Part shown: piece by piece, positions 5,671 to 6,149 of the stretch
Layout: every line of letters begins with the position of its first letter
Position numbering within the stretch: position 1 is the first letter of the stretch
Assembly (NCBI GenBank): GCA_004212095.1
Contig: RXIJ01000100.1
Coordinates: forward strand, 1 to 6,149
Direction of reading: 5' to 3'
Origin: Methanosarcinales archaeon
Lineage (GTDB): Archaea > Halobacteriota > Methanosarcinia > Methanosarcinales > EX4572-44
DNA length: 6,149 nt
Translations under genes and position numbers: made by a program
The notes under the pieces: generated by a model
The model's database searches: none
The model's input: only the letters and a program-made list of their open reading frames with translations
What the model was told of the DNA's origin: nothing

Positions 5671-6049
5671 ATGACGGACTGGGTGGTAGATCATCGCAGT
5701 CAGGTAGATTTCCCCGTAGATCGCGCCAAAGAGGCTTTTAGTGCATCGTATCCGTTCCACCACAGTACTGTCCGTCTTCGAACGTAAATGGCGGAGTCTG
5801 CCCCACTTCCAGCAAACAAGAGGCATCTTACGGTTACTTGCGCTGTGGGTGTCAAAAGCATATCAGGATGGTTACAAAGGATCGCACAGCGACCCCCTGA
5901 TCACGTTTGGTTCTGCGCCTCTGGACGATCCTAACTTCAGGGCAGCCATCTTTGAACAACTTGGCGAATCCCGACTGGAAACGGCTGTAACCACAGATAT
6001 CTGCGGAAAGCCAGACGCACACTCAATAAGGACATATAGAACCCGGTAA
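5671..6049 (+). pseudogene. DUF499 ATPase (COG1483-type) gene fragment, frameshifted
   Basis: Remnant of a large AAA+ ATPase with the DUF499 domain, normally about 1000 residues; only about 120 from the middle remain. Frame 1 from 5671 reads TDWVVDHRSQVDF and EAFSASYPFH, then stops at TAA 5785-5787. Frame 2 continues the family sequence from about 5762: LSVFERKWRSLPHFQQTRG, LRLLALWVSKAYQDGYKG, PLITFGSAPLDDP and FEQLGESRLETAVTTDICGK, to DAHSIR near 6031. The junction near 5757-5767 is therefore a frameshift. A TGA at 5662-5664 closes frame 1 upstream, no Walker motifs are present, and family similarity is lost after 6031 with a stop at 6047-6049. Family members occur in defence islands, often beside DUF1156 methyltransferase and helicase genes (recalled knowledge). 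The sequence is too broken to be functional unless the frameshifts are assembly errors. Confidence 0.8.
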
Positions 6050-6149
6050 TGAAACGAGATTTACAGTCAAAGGATTCGATCAGCACAATCACGAGATCGC
6101 TTTAGAATATGTTGAATGGGTTGCTGCCGGCGGAACGATTGATGCAACT
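6030..6149 (+). other. Unassigned open frame running off the window
   Basis: Frame 3 is open for 40 codons after a TAA at 6027-6029 to the last base, with no start codon seen near its beginning. It contains HIEPGNETRFTVKGFD and ALEYVEWVAAGG, which look like real protein with normal composition. I do not recognise it. It may be a later part of the DUF499 gene brought close by deletion plus frameshift, or a piece of another decayed gene. Confidence 0.35.

Noticed and set aside
5591..5674. Short + strand frame of 27 codons starting MDSKLQRLLHDDPLVRR just before the DUF499 remnant
   Set aside because: It is very short, has no good ribosome binding site and ends in the zone of frameshifts; it could be any decayed leader, so not listed as a gene.

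Overview
The window looks like a chromosomal segment of a euryarchaeon, most plausibly a methanogen or methanotroph-like relative of the Methanosarcinales; that rank is inference. Direct support for archaea is an archaeal-type phenylalanyl-tRNA synthetase beta chain, two tRNA genes interrupted after position 37 by introns with bulge-helix-bulge (BHB) splice motifs, an archaeal small heat-shock protein, and a replication protein A gene followed immediately by the euryarchaeal RPA-associated OB-fold gene.

Layout, all functional genes on +: 1-1002 is the 3' part of pheT. 1003-2030 has no intact gene but carries a decayed IS1634/IS4-type transposase C-terminus (about 1108-1575). 2031-2233 is tRNA-Trp(CCA), whose 129-nt intron is a complete box C/D guide RNA. 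2286-2750 encodes an Hsp20 protein. 2782-2891 is tRNA-Tyr(GUA) with a 38-nt intron. 2899-2976 is a repeat-rich leader before the rpa operon. 2998-4263 is a multi-OB-fold, zinc-finger RPA, and 4268-5134 is its partner with an OB fold and a C-terminal winged helix. From 5135 to the end the DNA is decayed: a possible IS5-like remnant on the minus strand, palindromic elements, a frameshifted fragment of a DUF499 ATPase (a family of defence islands), and an unassigned open frame running off the end.

The intact genes are housekeeping: tRNA charging (pheT), tRNAs with processing signals, protein quality control, and ssDNA binding. The two gene-free stretches hold degraded accessory genes. The most informative signals are the tRNA-Trp intron, which can be resolved to two kink-turns, two 12-nt guide spacers and targets at positions 34 and 39, and the unexplained tandem and inverted repeats just upstream of rpa.
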